Assembly: GCA_001464895.1 (NCBI GenBank) | Contig: LNEE01000051.1 | Coordinates: 151,845-215,844, forward strand | Reading direction: 5' to 3' | DNA length: 64,000 nt | Origin: Betaproteobacteria bacterium Ga0077532 | GTDB taxonomy: Bacteria; Pseudomonadota; Gammaproteobacteria; Burkholderiales; Ga0077523 | In this document: piece by piece, positions 11,297 to 22,549 of the stretch | How positions within the stretch are numbered: the stretch's first letter is position 1 | How the letters are laid out: each line of letters opens with the position of its first letter | The notes under the pieces: model-generated | Database searches by the model: none | What the model saw: only the letters and a program-made list of their open reading frames with translations | What the model was told of the DNA's origin: nothing | Made by a program: the position numbers and the translations under genes

Positions 11297-14200
11297 TCAG
11301 GCCGCGACTCTGGCGTCCACACCCTCGAGGCGGTCCTCGAGTTCCTCGCCCGCGCGCCGGAGCGCCTCGAGCACCGAAGGCTCGGGCGTCCAGTAGCGAC
11401 GCTCGTGGGCCTCCAGCAGCCGGTTCGCCACCTTGGCGGAGGCTGTCGGGTTCAACGCGGCGATCCGTTCGCGCATCTCGGGGTCGAGCACGAACGTTTC
11501 GGTGAGCTTCTGATACACCCAGGGCGCAACCTGTCCGGTCGTCGCCGACCAGCCCATCGTGTTGGTGACGTGCACCTCGATCTGGCGTACGCCCTCGTAG
11601 CCGTGGGCGAGCATGCCCTCGTACCACTTCGGGTTCAGCACGCGGGTGCGGGTCTCGAGCGCGACCTGCTCGGAGAGCGTGCGCACGGTGCCGTCGCCCT
11701 TCGTCTGGTCGCCGATGTAGACCGGCGCGATCTCGGCATCGGCGCCCTTCGCACGCTTCACGGCGCGGCTGATGCCGCCCAGCGTGTCGAAGTAGGTGTC
11801 GATCGTCGTGACGCCGAGTTCCACGGAGTCGAGGTTCTGGTACGCGAGCTGGACGCTGGCGAGCACGGTCTCCAGCAGCGCCTTCTGCTGCACGGGCCGG
11901 CCGGTGCGCCCGTACGCGAAGCCCTTGCGGCGCGTGTAGGTCTCGGCGAGTTCGTCCTCGTCGTCCCAGCGGCTGTTGTCGACGAGGTGGTTCACGTTCG
12001 AACCGTAGGCACCCTCGGCGTTGCCGAAGACCCGCAGGGACGCCGTTTCGAGATCGCATCCGTTCGCGGCGACGTAGGCGAGCGCGTGGCGGCGGACGAA
12101 GTTGAACTCCTCGGGCTCATCGGCGCTCGCCGCGAGAAAACAGGCCTCGGCCAGCAGGCGGATCTGCAGGGGCAGCAGATCGCGGAAGATGCCGGACAGC
12201 GTGATCACGACGTCGACGCGCGGCCGACCGAGCTGTTCGAGCGGGATCAGTTCGGCACCCGCGAGACGCCCGTAGCTGTCGAAGCGAGGCTTGGCGCCCA
12301 GGAGCGCGAGAGCCTGCGCGATCGGCGCGCCCTCGGTCTTCAGGTTGTCGGTGCCCCACAGCACGAGGGCGATGGTCTCGGGGAAGCCGTGCCCGTCGGC
12401 AGCGTGCCGTTCCAGCAGGCGCTCGGCCTGGCGCGAGCCGTCCTGTACCGCGAAGGCGCTCGGGATGCGGAACGGGTCGAAGCCGTGAAGATTGCGTCCG
12501 GTGGGGAGGATCTCCGGCGTGCGGAGCAGATCGCCGCCGGGCGCGGGGCGGATGAACCGACCGTCGAGCGCCTGGAGGATGCCGGCGATCTCGTGATCGC
12601 GGGAGAGCAGCGCGTCGGTGGAAGCCAGTTCGCGCAGCAGGGAGAGCGACGCGTCGTCGGCGGTCATGCCGCCCGCGGCCAGGGCGGCCTCCGGGGATTT
12701 CCCGGCGACGATGGCCTCGATCGCCGTGCGTGCCGGATGCGCGCCATGGGAGGCCTCGGCCAGCGACAGCAGCATGTCGACGCGTTCGGAGACCGACGGG
12801 GCGCGGCCGACGACGTGCAGGCCGTAGGGGATGAGCGAGTACTCGAGTTCGAGGACGGCCTCGCCGAGCTTCGTCACTTTCGCGGAGGCATCGTCACCCC
12901 AGGCAGGCTCGGCCGTGGCGAGGTCGAGGTCCGCGGCCTGCGCCTGGATGAGCACGGCGAGTTCGACGCGCTCGTGGTCGGACTCCGGTGCCAGACCGCG
13001 CCAGCGCTCGATGGAGGCCTTGAGGTCGATCAGCCCGCGATACAGCCCGGCCTGCGCCACGGGCGGGGTCAGGTAGCTGATGAGCGTGGCCGCGGCGCGC
13101 CGCTTGGCGATCGCGCCCTCCGACGGGTTGTTCGACGCGTAGAGGTAGAAGTTCGGGAGGTCGCCGATGAGGCGCTCGGGCCAGCACGCGCCGGACATGC
13201 CGGACTGCTTGCCGGGCATGAACTCGAGCGCACCGTGGGTCCCGAAGTGCAGCACTGCGTGTGCCGCGAAGTCTTCACGCAGCCACCGGTAGAAGGCGGA
13301 GAACGCGTGGGTCGGAGCGAAGCCGCGCTCGAACAGCAGGCGCATCGGGTCGCCCTCGTAGCCGAACGCGGGCTGGATGCCGACGAAGACATTGCCGAAG
13401 CGTTCGCCCAGCACGAAGATCGACGCGCCGTCGCTCTGCTCACGGCCCGGTGCGGGGCCCCACTGGGCTTCGATCTCGGGCAGCCAGCGCTCGCGCCGGA
13501 CGTGATCGTCGACCGGGATCCGCGCGTGGACGTTGGCGGTGGCGCCGAAGCGGGCGGCATTGCCTTGGATGATCCGGTCGCGCAGTTCGTCGACCGTCGC
13601 GGGCACGTCCACCGTGTACCCCTCGCGCTTCATGGCGAGCATGGTGTTGTGCAGCGACTCGAACACCGAGAGGAATGCTGCGGTGCCGGTGTTGCCCGCG
13701 TTGGGCGGGAAGTTGAAGAGGATAGCGGCGACCTTGCGGTTCGCGCGCTCGGCGCGGCGCAGTGCCACGAGCCGGCTCACGCGGGCGGACAGCGCATCGG
13801 CGCGCTCCGGGCACACCTGCATGTCGTGATCGTTGTCGCTGTCGGCGAAGTCGCAGCCGCGATGGCAGCCCGTGCACTTCGAGTGCGCGCCATCGGCCCG
13901 TCCACCGTAGACCATCGGGGCGGTGGAGCCGTCCAGCTCGGGAATGGCGACCATCATCGTGCTCTCGACGGGCAGCAGCCCGCGCTCGGAGCCGCCCCAC
14001 TGCTGCAGCGTCTGGAACTCGACGGGATGCACGGCGAGATACGGCACGTCGAGCTTCGCCATGATGTCCTCGGCAGCGCGCGAGTCGTTGTACGCCGGAC
14101 CGCCCACGAGCGAGAAACCGGTGAGCGACACGACGGCATCGACCGTGGCGCGACCGCCCTGGACGAAGAACTGTTCGATGGCGGGCCGGGAATCGAGGCC

Positions 14201-15037
14201 CGTGGCGAACGCCGGCACGACGCGCAGTCCGCGCGCTTCGAGCGCCGTGATCACGCCGTCGTAGTGGCCGGTGTTGCCCGCGAGCAGATACGAGCGCATC
14301 AGCAGCAGACCGACCGTACCGTTCTTCCCGGCGGTGGCCACGGAGGGCAGCGTCAGGGCGTCCTCGGACATGCGCTTCGGCATGCGCGGGTGGTAGATGC
14401 CGACCTCGGGATAGTCGACCGGCGGACGCACCCGCACCACACCACGGAGGGCGCGCCGCGGACCGTCGGCATAGCGGTCGACCAAGAACTGGACCATGCC
14501 GGTCATGTTCTCTTCCGAACCGGCAAGCCAGTATTGAAGGGTCAGGAAGTAGGCGCGGACGTCCTGCGCGGTGCCGGGGATGAAGCGAAGCAACTGGGGG
14601 ATGCGGCGGAGCATCTTCATCTGCTTGGCGCCCTCTGAGGCACCGTGCTTCTTCTCGCCGGCCTTGCCGCGCAGGCGCTTCAGGAGCGCCATCGGACCAC
14701 TCACCGTGCCGTCCATGCTGAAGCGGCCCATGCGCGTGAGACGCATCACCTCGGACGCGCTCATGGCACACACCATGGCGTCGCAATGGTCGCGTCGCGC
14801 CTTCAGTGCGGGCAGCACCGGGAGGAAGTGATCCTCCATGAACAGCATCGTGGCGATGATGATGTCGCCGGCGGCGATGTCCGCGCAGCAGCGCTCGAGG
14901 GCACCCGGGTCATCGCTCCATTCCGACGCAGCGTGAACGCTGAGAGAGAGGCCGGGCATCTCGCGCGACAGCGCCGAGCGACCCCGCCCCATCGCGCTCA
15001 GCGCGTGGCTGTCCATCGTGACGATCACGACGCGCAT
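11297..15037 (-). CDS. bchH: Magnesium chelatase subunit H
   Basis: A 1246-aa porphyrin-binding subunit of Mg chelatase, in the CobN/BchH family and of the usual length. The start MRVVIVTMDSHALSAMGRG and the blocks CTGCHRGCDF, HFGTHGALEFMPGKQ and NPSEGAIAKRRAA are typical. The ATG at 15037 lies 10 nt after the bchB stop. The frame stays open upstream to 15373 through bchB, but that part is out-of-frame Pro/Arg-rich sequence and was rejected. Long open frames antisense to this gene are GC artefacts. Confidence 0.96.
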   Translation of the reverse strand: MRVVIVTMDSHALSAMGRGRSALSREMPGLSLSVHAASEWSDDPGALERCCADIAAGDIIIATMLFMEDHFLPVLPALKARRDHCDAMVCAMSASEVMRLTRMGRFSMDGTVSGPMALLKRLRGKAGEKKHGASEGAKQMKMLRRIPQLLRFIPGTAQDVRAYFLTLQYWLAGSEENMTGMVQFLVDRYADGPRRALRGVVRVRPPVDYPEVGIYHPRMPKRMSEDALTLPSVATAGKNGTVGLLLMRSYLLAGNTGHYDGVITALEARGLRVVPAFATGLDSRPAIEQFFVQGGRATVDAVVSLTGFSLVGGPAYNDSRAAEDIMAKLDVPYLAVHPVEFQTLQQWGGSERGLLPVESTMMVAIPELDGSTAPMVYGGRADGAHSKCTGCHRGCDFADSDNDHDMQVCPERADALSARVSRLVALRRAERANRKVAAILFNFPPNAGNTGTAAFLSVFESLHNTMLAMKREGYTVDVPATVDELRDRIIQGNAARFGATANVHARIPVDDHVRRERWLPEIEAQWGPAPGREQSDGASIFVLGERFGNVFVGIQPAFGYEGDPMRLLFERGFAPTHAFSAFYRWLREDFAAHAVLHFGTHGALEFMPGKQSGMSGACWPERLIGDLPNFYLYASNNPSEGAIAKRRAAATLISYLTPPVAQAGLYRGLIDLKASIERWRGLAPESDHERVELAVLIQAQAADLDLATAEPAWGDDASAKVTKLGEAVLELEYSLIPYGLHVVGRAPSVSERVDMLLSLAEASHGAHPARTAIEAIVAGKSPEAALAAGGMTADDASLSLLRELASTDALLSRDHEIAGILQALDGRFIRPAPGGDLLRTPEILPTGRNLHGFDPFRIPSAFAVQDGSRQAERLLERHAADGHGFPETIALVLWGTDNLKTEGAPIAQALALLGAKPRFDSYGRLAGAELIPLEQLGRPRVDVVITLSGIFRDLLPLQIRLLAEACFLAASADEPEEFNFVRRHALAYVAANGCDLETASLRVFGNAEGAYGSNVNHLVDNSRWDDEDELAETYTRRKGFAYGRTGRPVQQKALLETVLASVQLAYQNLDSVELGVTTIDTYFDTLGGISRAVKRAKGADAEIAPVYIGDQTKGDGTVRTLSEQVALETRTRVLNPKWYEGMLAHGYEGVRQIEVHVTNTMGWSATTGQVAPWVYQKLTETFVLDPEMRERIAALNPTASAKVANRLLEAHERRYWTPEPSVLEALRRAGEELEDRLEGVDARVAA

Positions 15038-15047
15038 CGGCGTCGGA

Positions 15048-16742
15048 TCAGCGGCCGAAGTGGGCTTTGGCATCGTAGAGCGTCTCCACGGTAATGGTCT
15101 TGACGCCGCGCTCGTGGGCGTAGCGTTCGGTGTTCCGACGGGCCTTGCCGCGGACGAAGAAGGGGATCTTGCGAAGTTCCCGCTCGGCTTCGGCCGCCCA
15201 TGGGACGGTGGCATCGGTTGCCGCGGCCTGCGCTGCCGCGGCGGGTGCTTCGACGATCGCTGCAACAGACCCGGACGCAGGTTCGGTCGCCACGGTTTCG
15301 TGTGTCGCGGGAACCGGCGCGACGGCTGCGGGGGCAACCTCCGATCCGGTGACCCTTGCTTCGGTGGCGGCACCCAGGTGCGACGGGGGTGCGTCGTCGT
15401 GGAACTCGAAGTCGTCGCGGAACATCTGCAGCAGGTGTTCTTCGAGCCCCATCACCAGCGGATGGACCCAGGCATCGAAGAGCACGTTGGCGCCCTCGAA
15501 ACCGAACACCGGGCTGTAGCGCGCAGGGACGTCCTGCACGTGCATCGGCGTGGAGATCACGGCACAGGCAATGCCGAGCCGCTTCGCGATGTGCCGTTCC
15601 ATCTGCGTGCCGAGCACCAGCTCCGGTGCGGCGTCCGCGATGGCCTTCTCGACTTCGAGATAGTCGTCGGTGATGAGCGGCTCGACGCCGTAGATGCGGG
15701 CTGCGTCGCGCACGGGCCGGGCGAGTTCGCGGCTGTAGGTGCCCAGGCCGACGACGGTGAACCCCATCTCCTCGGCGGCGATCCGGGCCGCTGCGACCGC
15801 GTGGGTGGCATCGCCGAAGACGAACACGCGCTTGCCGGTGAGATAGGTGGAATCGACGGAACGGGCGTACCAGGCGAGGCGCGACTTGGATGAATCGAAC
15901 CCGGCGGCACCGGGACGTTCACGGCCCAGGACCGGTGAGGCGTCGACACCGGCGAGCGCCGCGACCTCGGCCACGAACTCGCGGGTGGCCGACAGGCCCA
16001 TGGGAACGGTCTTCGCGCATGGCATCCCGAACGTGCGCTGGAGCCAGGCGGCCGTGATGCCGGAGATCTCCGGGTAAAGATCGATGTTGAAGTCGGCGTC
16101 GGGAAGGCGGGCGATGTCCTCCGGCGTCGCGTTGAGCGGCACGACCGCGTTCACGTCGATGCCGAGTTCACCGAGCAGGCGGGTGATCTCGACGACGTCG
16201 TCGCGGCAGCGGAAGCCGAGGACCGTCGGCCCGAGCAGATTGGCGCTGGGACGGCGCTGCGGATCACGCGCGGGACGCGGCGTGCCAGGCGCCGGGATGC
16301 GGTGCGCGAGCAGCCGGCGCACCAGCTGGTACAGCGTCTCGGCGGCACCCCAGTTCTCTTTCTTGGAGTACGAGGGAAGCTCCAGCGGCACGACAGGGAT
16401 CGGGAGGTTCATGCCCTGCACCAGGGTGCCGGCCTGATCCTGCAGCAGTTCCGCGGTGCAGGACTCGCCGACCAGCAGCGCGCGCGGCTTGAAGCGGTCG
16501 ACGGCCTCGGCGGCGGCCCGCGTCACGAGTTCGGCGGTGCTGCCGCCGAGATCGCGGGCCTGGAACGTCGTGTAGGTGACCGGCGGGCGGCGATCGCGCC
16601 GCTCGATCATCGTGAAGAGCAGATCGGCGTAGGTGTCGCCCTGTGGCGCGTGGAGCACGTAGTGCACGCCCTCCATCGAGGTCGCGATGCGCATGGCGCC
16701 GACGTGGGGCGGGCCTTCGTAAGTCCAGAGGGTCAGTTGCAT
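15048..16742 (-). CDS. bchB: Dark-operative protochlorophyllide reductase subunit B
   Basis: A 564-aa subunit of the nitrogenase-like BchNB component. It has Asp36 ([10 protein letters not shown]) and Cys95 ([10 protein letters not shown]), the non-standard Asp plus the Cys ligand that this subunit gives to the shared 4Fe-4S cluster. The C-terminal ~50 residues ([14 protein letters not shown]) form the PCP_red-type tail over the substrate. Between about residues 451 and 512 lies an Ala/Pro/Thr/Val-rich segment that looks unstructured and makes the protein longer than usual. Ribosome site GAGG lies 5 nt before the ATG. Confidence 0.96.
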   Translation of the reverse strand: MQLTLWTYEGPPHVGAMRIATSMEGVHYVLHAPQGDTYADLLFTMIERRDRRPPVTYTTFQARDLGGSTAELVTRAAAEAVDRFKPRALLVGESCTAELLQDQAGTLVQGMNLPIPVVPLELPSYSKKENWGAAETLYQLVRRLLAHRIPAPGTPRPARDPQRRPSANLLGPTVLGFRCRDDVVEITRLLGELGIDVNAVVPLNATPEDIARLPDADFNIDLYPEISGITAAWLQRTFGMPCAKTVPMGLSATREFVAEVAALAGVDASPVLGRERPGAAGFDSSKSRLAWYARSVDSTYLTGKRVFVFGDATHAVAAARIAAEEMGFTVVGLGTYSRELARPVRDAARIYGVEPLITDDYLEVEKAIADAAPELVLGTQMERHIAKRLGIACAVISTPMHVQDVPARYSPVFGFEGANVLFDAWVHPLVMGLEEHLLQMFRDDFEFHDDAPPSHLGAATEARVTGSEVAPAAVAPVPATHETVATEPASGSVAAIVEAPAAAAQAAATDATVPWAAEAERELRKIPFFVRGKARRNTERYAHERGVKTITVETLYDAKAHFGR

Positions 16743-16756
16743 TGCAGCCTCATGTG

Positions 16757-18667
<1,911 letters not shown>

Positions 18668-18673
<6 letters not shown>

Positions 18674-18701
18674 CTTTCGTTTACGTCAATCACTCTTGAC
18701 A
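18668..18701. promoter_or_regulatory. Two overlapping PpsR/CrtJ-like operators in the bchF-aerR divergent region
   Basis: The PpsR/CrtJ consensus is TGT-N12-ACA. Here TGT-N12-ACG (18668-18685) is followed, sharing two bases, by CGT-N12-ACA (18684-18701). Each is one base from consensus and together they form a 34-bp near-palindrome. The outer TGTCAA and TTGACA ends coincide with the -35 hexamers facing bchF (minus) and the regulator gene (plus). Repression by the PpsR encoded at 19928 is inferred. Confidence 0.65.
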
Positions 18702-18909
18702 TCTTTTCGCGGTTGTACGAAATTCTCGTCACACAAGAAGTCTCGGGTGTACTCTCCCCGGACGTGAGCCATCCGAAGTGGATGGATCGATCCTGAAATG
18801 ATCCGCAGCGCAAGCTCGGACGGAGCAACACAGCACGGATCGGCGCGCAGACAACAACTGTTCGCTAACTTTCGCGCGTATGTCGATGTTGCCGCTGGGG
18901 GGGAAGCCC

Positions 18910-19860
18910 ATGGATGGCCTGAGACACCGGATTCTGGAAAGCGCGGGCGAACAGAAGGGCGACGCCGATCGTTCTCGCAAGCCTGCAGTCGTGGAGCATG
19001 GCGCCGAGCAAGGCGCCCGCAACGCGCGCACCGACATCCATAAACAACACAGTGGCATTGCCAGCACGATCGAATTCGAGATCGTGCCCAGGCTGGTGCT
19101 TGCCCATCGATCCGGCTTCACGTCGGGCGCCTCGGCTGGCGCGGGCGATGTACTTTCCGGTGGCGTCAACGGACTAGCCGGACTCGACTGGCGCCCCGGC
19201 ACCGAACAGGTGGCTGAGTTCTCGCAGATCGTGCTCGCGCGCGACGTGGCCGATGCGTTTGCCTACATCGAGAGCCTGCGCAGTCGCGGCACCTCGCTGG
19301 AGGCCATCTATCTGGATCTCCTCGCGCCGTCGGCGCGGTACCTCGGAGATCTGTGGGAGGAGGATCTCGCGGACTTCACCGCAGTGACGGTGGGGTTGTG
19401 GCGCCTCCAGCAGATCGTCAGGGATCTCGGTTCCTCATTCGTTCAGGAATCCGATCAACGCGAACAGGGCCGTCGGCTTCTCCTCGCTCCGGGCATGGGA
19501 GAGCAGCACAGCTTCGGGCTCTTCATGGTCGGGGAGTTCTTCCGCCGCGCCGGCTGGGACGTCTGGGCGCAGGGCGCTTCAACATCCGATGAACTGGTCG
19601 AGATCGTTCGTCGGGAATGGTTCGCAGTGATCGGGCTGTCCGTGGCCTGTGAATCGCATCTCGAAGGACTGGCGTCGGTGATTCTTCGTCTGCGCCGCGC
19701 TTCACGCAATCGCAGTGTGGGTATCATGGTGGGCGGTCGCGCCTTTTCCGAGCATCCCGAATTCGTCGCCCTGGTCGGCGCGGACGCGTCCGCAGTCGAC
19801 GGGAGGCAGGCATGTCTACAGGCCGAAAGCCTGCTCGCCATGCTCGCGCGCCGCTGCTGA
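18910..19860 (+). CDS. aerR: AerR/PpaA-type cobalamin-binding photosynthesis regulator
   Basis: A 316-aa protein with a helical domain (YLDLLAPSARYLGDLWEEDLADF, about 134-156) and a B12-binding Rossmann domain beginning GMGEQHSFGLFMVGEFFRRAGW, with His200 in the position of the cobalamin-ligand histidine of AerR. It lacks a MerR DNA-binding domain, as in AerR/PpaA, which act as light- and B12-dependent antirepressors of CrtJ/PpsR. The family position just before ppsR is the same as in Rhodobacter. The start is uncertain: the ATG at 18910 has a GGGGGGAAG tract just upstream, while the ATG at 18880 (10 residues longer) has none. Confidence 0.85.
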   Translation: MDGLRHRILESAGEQKGDADRSRKPAVVEHGAEQGARNARTDIHKQHSGIASTIEFEIVPRLVLAHRSGFTSGASAGAGDVLSGGVNGLAGLDWRPGTEQVAEFSQIVLARDVADAFAYIESLRSRGTSLEAIYLDLLAPSARYLGDLWEEDLADFTAVTVGLWRLQQIVRDLGSSFVQESDQREQGRRLLLAPGMGEQHSFGLFMVGEFFRRAGWDVWAQGASTSDELVEIVRREWFAVIGLSVACESHLEGLASVILRLRRASRNRSVGIMVGGRAFSEHPEFVALVGADASAVDGRQACLQAESLLAMLARRC

Positions 19861-19927
19861 CCACCAATCCTCCGAACACGGGCGGGGCCCCCTGGAGTGG
19901 CCCTCGCCTGCATGGGTTTTTGCCAAC

Positions 19928-21352
19928 GTGAAACGCTTCAAATCCCCGAAGAGAACGCTGGGGGACCTGGATGCCGAAGCCGCCGGCGCGCTGATCACAG
20001 CCGCTGCGGACGTGACCCTCATCATCGACGCGAAGGGAGTCATTCGCGACATGGCCTTCGGTAGCGACGAACTCGCCAGGGAACTCAACGGGGCCGGTCA
20101 GTGGATCGGCCAGCCATGGGTGGACACCGTGGCGTCCGACTCCCGATCGAAGGTGGAATCCCTCATCGACGAAGCCCGCAACAACGCCGAGACCCGCTGG
20201 CGCCAGGTGAACCATGCCTCCGCGCGGGGCGGTGACATTCCGGTGCTCTACTCGACGATGCAACTGGGCCGCACGCAGCGCATGGTCGCCGTCGGCCGGG
20301 ATCTCCGCGCGATCGCGACACTTCAGCAACGGCTGGTGGATGCCCAGCAGTCCATGGAGCGCGACTACTGGCGGCTGCGGCACGCCGAGACACGCTACCG
20401 CCTGCTGTTCCAGATGGCCTCCGAGGCGGTGCTGATCGTCGACTCCGCCACCCAGAAGATCGTCGAGGCGAACCCCGCCGCCGATCATCTCTTCGGCGAG
20501 GGTGGCCGGCCCGTCGTGGGTCGCACGTTCCCGCAGGGCCTGGACGCCGAGAGCACCGAGGGGATTCAGCTCGTGCTTGCGCGGGTCCGCAGTTCGGGTC
20601 GCGCTGACGACGTCCGCGTGCGCCTGGCCGATGGCCGCAACGAGATCCTGATGTCCGCCTTCCTGTTCCGGCAGGAGGATTCTTCCTTCTTCCTGGTCAG
20701 GCTCGCTTCCCCGGAGCGCAACCAGGCCGCATCGGGCGTCGGCGAACAGTCGAAGCTGCTGGAACTGGTCCGCAGCACACCCGACGGCTTCGTGGTCACC
20801 GGCCCAGACGGACGCATCCTTTCGGCGAACCGGGCCTTCCTGGATCTCGCGCAGATCGCGAACGAGGAACAGGCCCAGGGCGAATCCCTCGACCGCTGGC
20901 TGGGGCGCCCGGGCGTCGACCTGAACGTCATGATCGCGAATCTACGGCAGCACGGATCGCTGCGCCTTTTCGCGACGACCCTGCGCGGCGAATACGGCTA
21001 TGTGGCCGAGGTCGAGATCTCGGCGGTGTCGGTGATGGATGGCGATCAGCAATGCTGCGGCTTCATGATCCGCAACGTCGGCCCGAGGGTGTCCCCCGAT
21101 GGCCGACCGGGCCGGGAGCTGCCGCGATCCGTGGAACAACTCACCGAGCTGGTCGGGCGCGTCTCGCTGAAGGAGATGGTCCGCGAGGCCACCGATGTGA
21201 TCGAGCGCCTCTGCATCGAAGCTGCGCTCGAACTGACCGGCGACAATCGCGCATCGGCTGCCGAAATGCTGGGGCTTTCCCGGCAGAGTCTCTACGTGAA
21301 GCTGCGTCGCTACGGCCTCGGTGACCTCGCGCCGGACGGCGCAAAGGCCTGA
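19928..21352 (+). CDS. ppsR: PpsR/CrtJ, redox-responsive repressor of photosynthesis genes
   Basis: A 474-aa regulator starting KRFKSPKRTLGDLDAEAAG after a GTG, followed by an N-terminal PAS-like domain, a linker helix (QQRLVDAQQSMERDYWRLRH), two PAS domains and a C-terminal Fis-type helix-turn-helix NRASAAEMLGLSRQSLYVKL. Cys429 (ERLCIEAAL) just before this helix corresponds to the redox cysteine of PpsR/CrtJ. PpsR proteins bind TGT-N12-ACA and repress bch, crt and puc genes under oxygen. The frame is open to 19715, but the family N-terminus fixes the GTG; there is no clear ribosome site. It lies 67 bp after aerR. Confidence 0.93.
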   Translation: MKRFKSPKRTLGDLDAEAAGALITAAADVTLIIDAKGVIRDMAFGSDELARELNGAGQWIGQPWVDTVASDSRSKVESLIDEARNNAETRWRQVNHASARGGDIPVLYSTMQLGRTQRMVAVGRDLRAIATLQQRLVDAQQSMERDYWRLRHAETRYRLLFQMASEAVLIVDSATQKIVEANPAADHLFGEGGRPVVGRTFPQGLDAESTEGIQLVLARVRSSGRADDVRVRLADGRNEILMSAFLFRQEDSSFFLVRLASPERNQAASGVGEQSKLLELVRSTPDGFVVTGPDGRILSANRAFLDLAQIANEEQAQGESLDRWLGRPGVDLNVMIANLRQHGSLRLFATTLRGEYGYVAEVEISAVSVMDGDQQCCGFMIRNVGPRVSPDGRPGRELPRSVEQLTELVGRVSLKEMVREATDVIERLCIEAALELTGDNRASAAEMLGLSRQSLYVKLRRYGLGDLAPDGAKA

Positions 21353-21590
21353 GCGTTCGTCCGGATGATCCGCGGCGAGGGGGTTTCCCTCCCGCGGAGG
21401 AATGCCCTCCCCACTCCCCCGCTCACCACGTCGCATCCAGTCCACCGGGACTCGCGCAGCGCACGCCGTCGCGGACCGGTCCGCGGTCAGTCCGTCGGGC
21501 CATGGGCATGGAAATCGGTCGTTTGGCGCGGTGAGCGCATCCCCGGCTCTTCGACCGATGGCGGGCTCCAGGGCAGTACGCGACACGAAG

Positions 21591-21608
21591 TGTCATTTTT
21601 TGTTGACA
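21591..21608 (+). promoter_or_regulatory. Perfect PpsR operator upstream of bchG
   Basis: TGTCATTTTTTGTTGACA at 21591-21608 is an exact TGT-N12-ACA site, with the favoured C and G next to the half sites and an AT-rich centre. It ends on the -35 hexamer of the bchG promoter. Related ACAC/GTGT arms flank it (GACACGAAGTGTC at 21582-21594 and TGACACAAAATAGTGTCA at 21604-21621), so more than one dimer could bind. Confidence 0.8.
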
Positions 21609-21631
21609 CAAAATAGTGTCAGGCCTACCGT
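21603..21631 (+). promoter_or_regulatory. bchG-bch2-bchP promoter
   Basis: TTGACA (21603-21608) followed after 17 nt by TACCGT (21626-21631). The -35 is perfect and the -10 weak. The arrangement, with the -35 inside a TGT-N12-ACA operator, is the same as at bchF. The -10 ends only 6 nt before the bchG ATG, so the transcript would be nearly leaderless or start within the first codons; a promoter slightly upstream is possible. Confidence 0.5.
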
Positions 21632-21637
21632 TCACCC

Positions 21638-22549
21638 ATGGAACGTTCGGTCCCCACCACAAGCTCATCGCTGCCCGCGCCGTCGGCGGTTCTAGAACTG
21701 CTGAAGCCCATCACGTGGTTCCCGCCGATGTGGGCATTCGGGTGCGGTGTCGTGTCTGCAGGCACATCCACCGAAGGTCGCTGGGGCGTCATCGCGGCGG
21801 GCATCGCGCTGGCAGGCCCGCTGGTATGCGCGACGAGTCAGGCCGTGAACGACTGGTTCGATCGCCACGTGGATGCGATCAACGAACCGAACCGCCCGAT
21901 CCCCTCGGGGCGCATTCCCGGCCGATGGGGACTCTGGATCGCGATCATCTGGACACTCCTGTCAGCGGTGGTGGCGATGTCCCTGGGCCCCGTCGTCACC
22001 GTCGCCGCGGTCTGCGGGATCGCGCTCGCATGGGCCTACAGCGCACCGCCTTTCCGACTCAAGCGCAACGGCTGGTGGGGAAACAGCGCCGTGGCCGCCT
22101 GCTACGAGGGGCTGCCCTGGATCACGGGCGCCGCGGTGATGCTGGGCGGTGCCCTGCCCTCCCCCGAGATCCTCGTCATGGCCGCGCTCTACAGCGTCGG
22201 CGCCCACGGGATCATGACGCTGAACGACTTCAAATCCGTCGAGGGTGATCTCCGCATGGGCATCGGCTCCCTGCCGGCGAAGCTCGGCGTCGAGGGTGCC
22301 GGTCGTGCCGCATGCCTTTTCATGGCGCTACCCCAGGTGGTGGTCGCCGGGCTGCTGCTGGGATGGAATCACCCGTGGCACGCCGCCATCGTCGCGACCT
22401 CACTCGTGACCCAGCTCGCCCTGATGGCGAGGCTGCTCCGATCCCCGCGTGAACTGGCCCCCTGGTACAACGGCACCGGCGTCACGCTGTACGTGCTGGG
22501 GATGCTCGTCACTGCCTTCGCGCTCCGGGCGCCTGCCATTCCGTCGTGA
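21638..22549 (+). CDS. bchG: Bacteriochlorophyll synthase
   Basis: A 303-aa UbiA-family prenyltransferase that attaches geranylgeranyl (later reduced to phytyl) diphosphate to bacteriochlorophyllide a. The catalytic motif NDWFDRHVDAINEPNRPIPS (71-90) and the second Asp-rich motif NDFKSVEGD are present, with about eight membrane helices. Its stop overlaps the GTG of the next gene. Confidence 0.96.
   Translation: MERSVPTTSSSLPAPSAVLELLKPITWFPPMWAFGCGVVSAGTSTEGRWGVIAAGIALAGPLVCATSQAVNDWFDRHVDAINEPNRPIPSGRIPGRWGLWIAIIWTLLSAVVAMSLGPVVTVAAVCGIALAWAYSAPPFRLKRNGWWGNSAVAACYEGLPWITGAAVMLGGALPSPEILVMAALYSVGAHGIMTLNDFKSVEGDLRMGIGSLPAKLGVEGAGRAACLFMALPQVVVAGLLLGWNHPWHAAIVATSLVTQLALMARLLRSPRELAPWYNGTGVTLYVLGMLVTAFALRAPAIPS

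Larger units (their letters stand above)
21353..21637. other. ppsR-bchG intergenic region
   Basis: 285 bp between the ppsR stop and the bchG start. Besides the operator and promoter at 21582-21631 it holds no supported gene. Because of this separate control region, bchG-bch2-bchP-tspO is probably its own transcription unit. Confidence 0.6.

Noticed and set aside
18714..18733. Third PpsR operator TGT-N14-ACA beside the bchF-aerR region
   Set aside because: Spacing is two bases longer than the known TGT-N12-ACA rule, so it was not called as a site.
19860..19927. Single fused aerR-ppsR reading frame
   Set aside because: aerR ends with TGA at 19858-19860 and ppsR is in another frame; the conserved PpsR N-terminus starts at the GTG at 19928.
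21604..21621. FNR-like box (TGACAC-N6-GTGTCA) upstream of bchG
   Set aside because: FNR sites read TTGAT-N4-ATCAA; this palindrome does not match and overlaps the PpsR site.
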